Origin: Alphaproteobacteria bacterium
GTDB lineage: Bacteria > Pseudomonadota > Alphaproteobacteria > ATCC43930 > CGMCC-115725
Length of the DNA stretch: 6,714 bases
Direction of reading: 5' to 3'
NCBI GenBank assembly: GCA_019237175.1
Contig: JAFAHP010000450.1
Span: forward strand, 1 to 6,714
Below, one piece after another: positions 6,084 to 6,714 of this stretch (positions are counted from its first letter, which is position 1; every line of letters starts with the position of its first letter). The notes beneath the pieces were generated by a model. That model ran no database searches and was not told the DNA's origin. It was given only the letters and a program-made list of their open reading frames with translations. Position numbers and translations under genes: made by a program.

Positions 6084-6714
6084 ATGGCAAAGCGCATGCT
6101 TATCGATGCCACTCATCCCGAAGAGACTCGGGTAGTGGTGATGGACGGCAACCGTCTCGAAGAATTTGATTTCGAAGCCTCGACGAAAAAACAAGTAAAG
6201 GGGAACATCTACCTCGCAAAAGTAACAAGAGTCGAGCCATCGTTGCAGGCCGCGTTCGTGGAATACGGCGGCAATCGGCACGGTTTTCTGGCATTCAGTG
6301 AGATCCATGCCGATTACTATCGTATTCCAGTGGCGGATCGGAAGTTCGCTGAACCGGGACTGCACCCCCTGGAGGCAACGCCGTCGGACATGACGGACGA
6401 AAGCGACGATGAGGGTGGGGTACCGCTTGAGGATGCCTTACCCGGGCTGCCGGTCGTCGTTGGGACCACGCCGAAACGCGCAGAGCCCACCCGGAATGAA
6501 GGATTTGTCGCGGCCGAACACGCTGCGAAGGATGACGAAACCGCGTGGCTGGACCCAGAAGCCGAACCGCGAGGTGAGACCCCGTCGGAGCGGCTGTCTT
6601 CGACGGCGCCCGTTGAGCGCGAGCTGAGTGAAGACCACCCGCCAACGACGGAGCCGGAATCTGCGCGATTCCAGGAAACAGGATCTACCTCGGCCCTCTC
6701 GGCCGGGCGATCAG
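6084..6714 (+). CDS. rne: Ribonuclease E, N-terminal part (3' end outside window)
   Basis: RNase E is the endonuclease that starts decay of most mRNAs and matures rRNA and tRNA; its C-terminal part scaffolds the degradosome. Only 210 codons are visible, open to the window edge. The start MAKRMLIDATHPEETRVVV and KGNIYLAKVTRVEPSLQAAFVEYGGNRHGFLAFSEI (two halves, 39-55 and 56-74) match the RNase H-like start and the S1 RNA-binding domain. From about residue 85 the S1 domain is interrupted by a long acidic, Pro/Thr/Ser/Glu-rich stretch that still runs at residue 210. Alphaproteobacterial RNase E is known to carry an insertion there. ATG 6084 is the first ATG after an in-frame TGA at 5991, and GGAG (6070-6073) lies 10 bases upstream. 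The catalytic and scaffold domains are outside the window. Confidence 0.95.
   Translation, partial: MAKRMLIDATHPEETRVVVMDGNRLEEFDFEASTKKQVKGNIYLAKVTRVEPSLQAAFVEYGGNRHGFLAFSEIHADYYRIPVADRKFAEPGLHPLEATPSDMTDESDDEGGVPLEDALPGLPVVVGTTPKRAEPTRNEGFVAAEHAAKDDETAWLDPEAEPRGETPSERLSSTAPVERELSEDHPPTTEPESARFQETGSTSALSAGRS

Noticed and set aside
5960..6169. Plus frame from ATG 5960 overlapping the rne start as a possible upstream ORF
   Set aside because: No good Shine-Dalgarno precedes it, and more than a third of it lies inside rne in another frame, where any sequence would be open by chance.

Overview
The window is a piece of a GC-rich alphaproteobacterial chromosome, most like Rhodospirillales or a related order. 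The placement rests on the RNase E N-terminus (MAKRMLIDATHPEETRVVV), the alphaproteobacterial style of PBP1a, the mrcA-prfB gene order, and a CoA-acylating methylmalonate-semialdehyde dehydrogenase. No rRNA, tRNA, insertion sequence, phage gene or CRISPR array was found. The region looks like core chromosome, not a mobile island.

Layout, left to right. Positions 1-846 (minus) hold the first 282 codons of mmsA, cut by the window edge just after its catalytic cysteine. Positions 847-1240 contain no supportable gene. Positions 1241-1576 (minus) encode a small, unrecognised membrane or exported protein. Positions 1670-2795 (minus) are prfB (release factor 2), with an intact +1 programmed frameshift at an in-frame TGA. 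Positions 2879-5608 (minus) are mrcA, the bifunctional penicillin-binding protein 1A. Positions 5609-6083 are a divergent control region with several hairpins. Positions 6084-6714 (plus) are the 5' end of rne (RNase E), cut inside an acidic insertion in its S1 domain.

mrcA, prfB and the small membrane gene lie head to tail with gaps of 83 and 93 bases and may share a transcript. mrcA polymerises and cross-links peptidoglycan. prfB terminates at UGA and UAA codons and controls its own level through the frameshift. rne is transcribed away from them and makes the main mRNA-decay endonuclease. mmsA (valine, inositol and propionyl-CoA routes) is on the same strand but separated by a long non-coding gap, so it is probably a separate unit.

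The points most worth a second look are: a PBP1a whose SxN active-site motif reads S-I-D; an mrcA start codon whose only good Shine-Dalgarno lies behind a perfect 6-bp hairpin; a strong two-tier hairpin in the rne leader; and the lack of the amidase gene that often sits between rne and mrcA in alphaproteobacteria. I found no convincing wholly new system.
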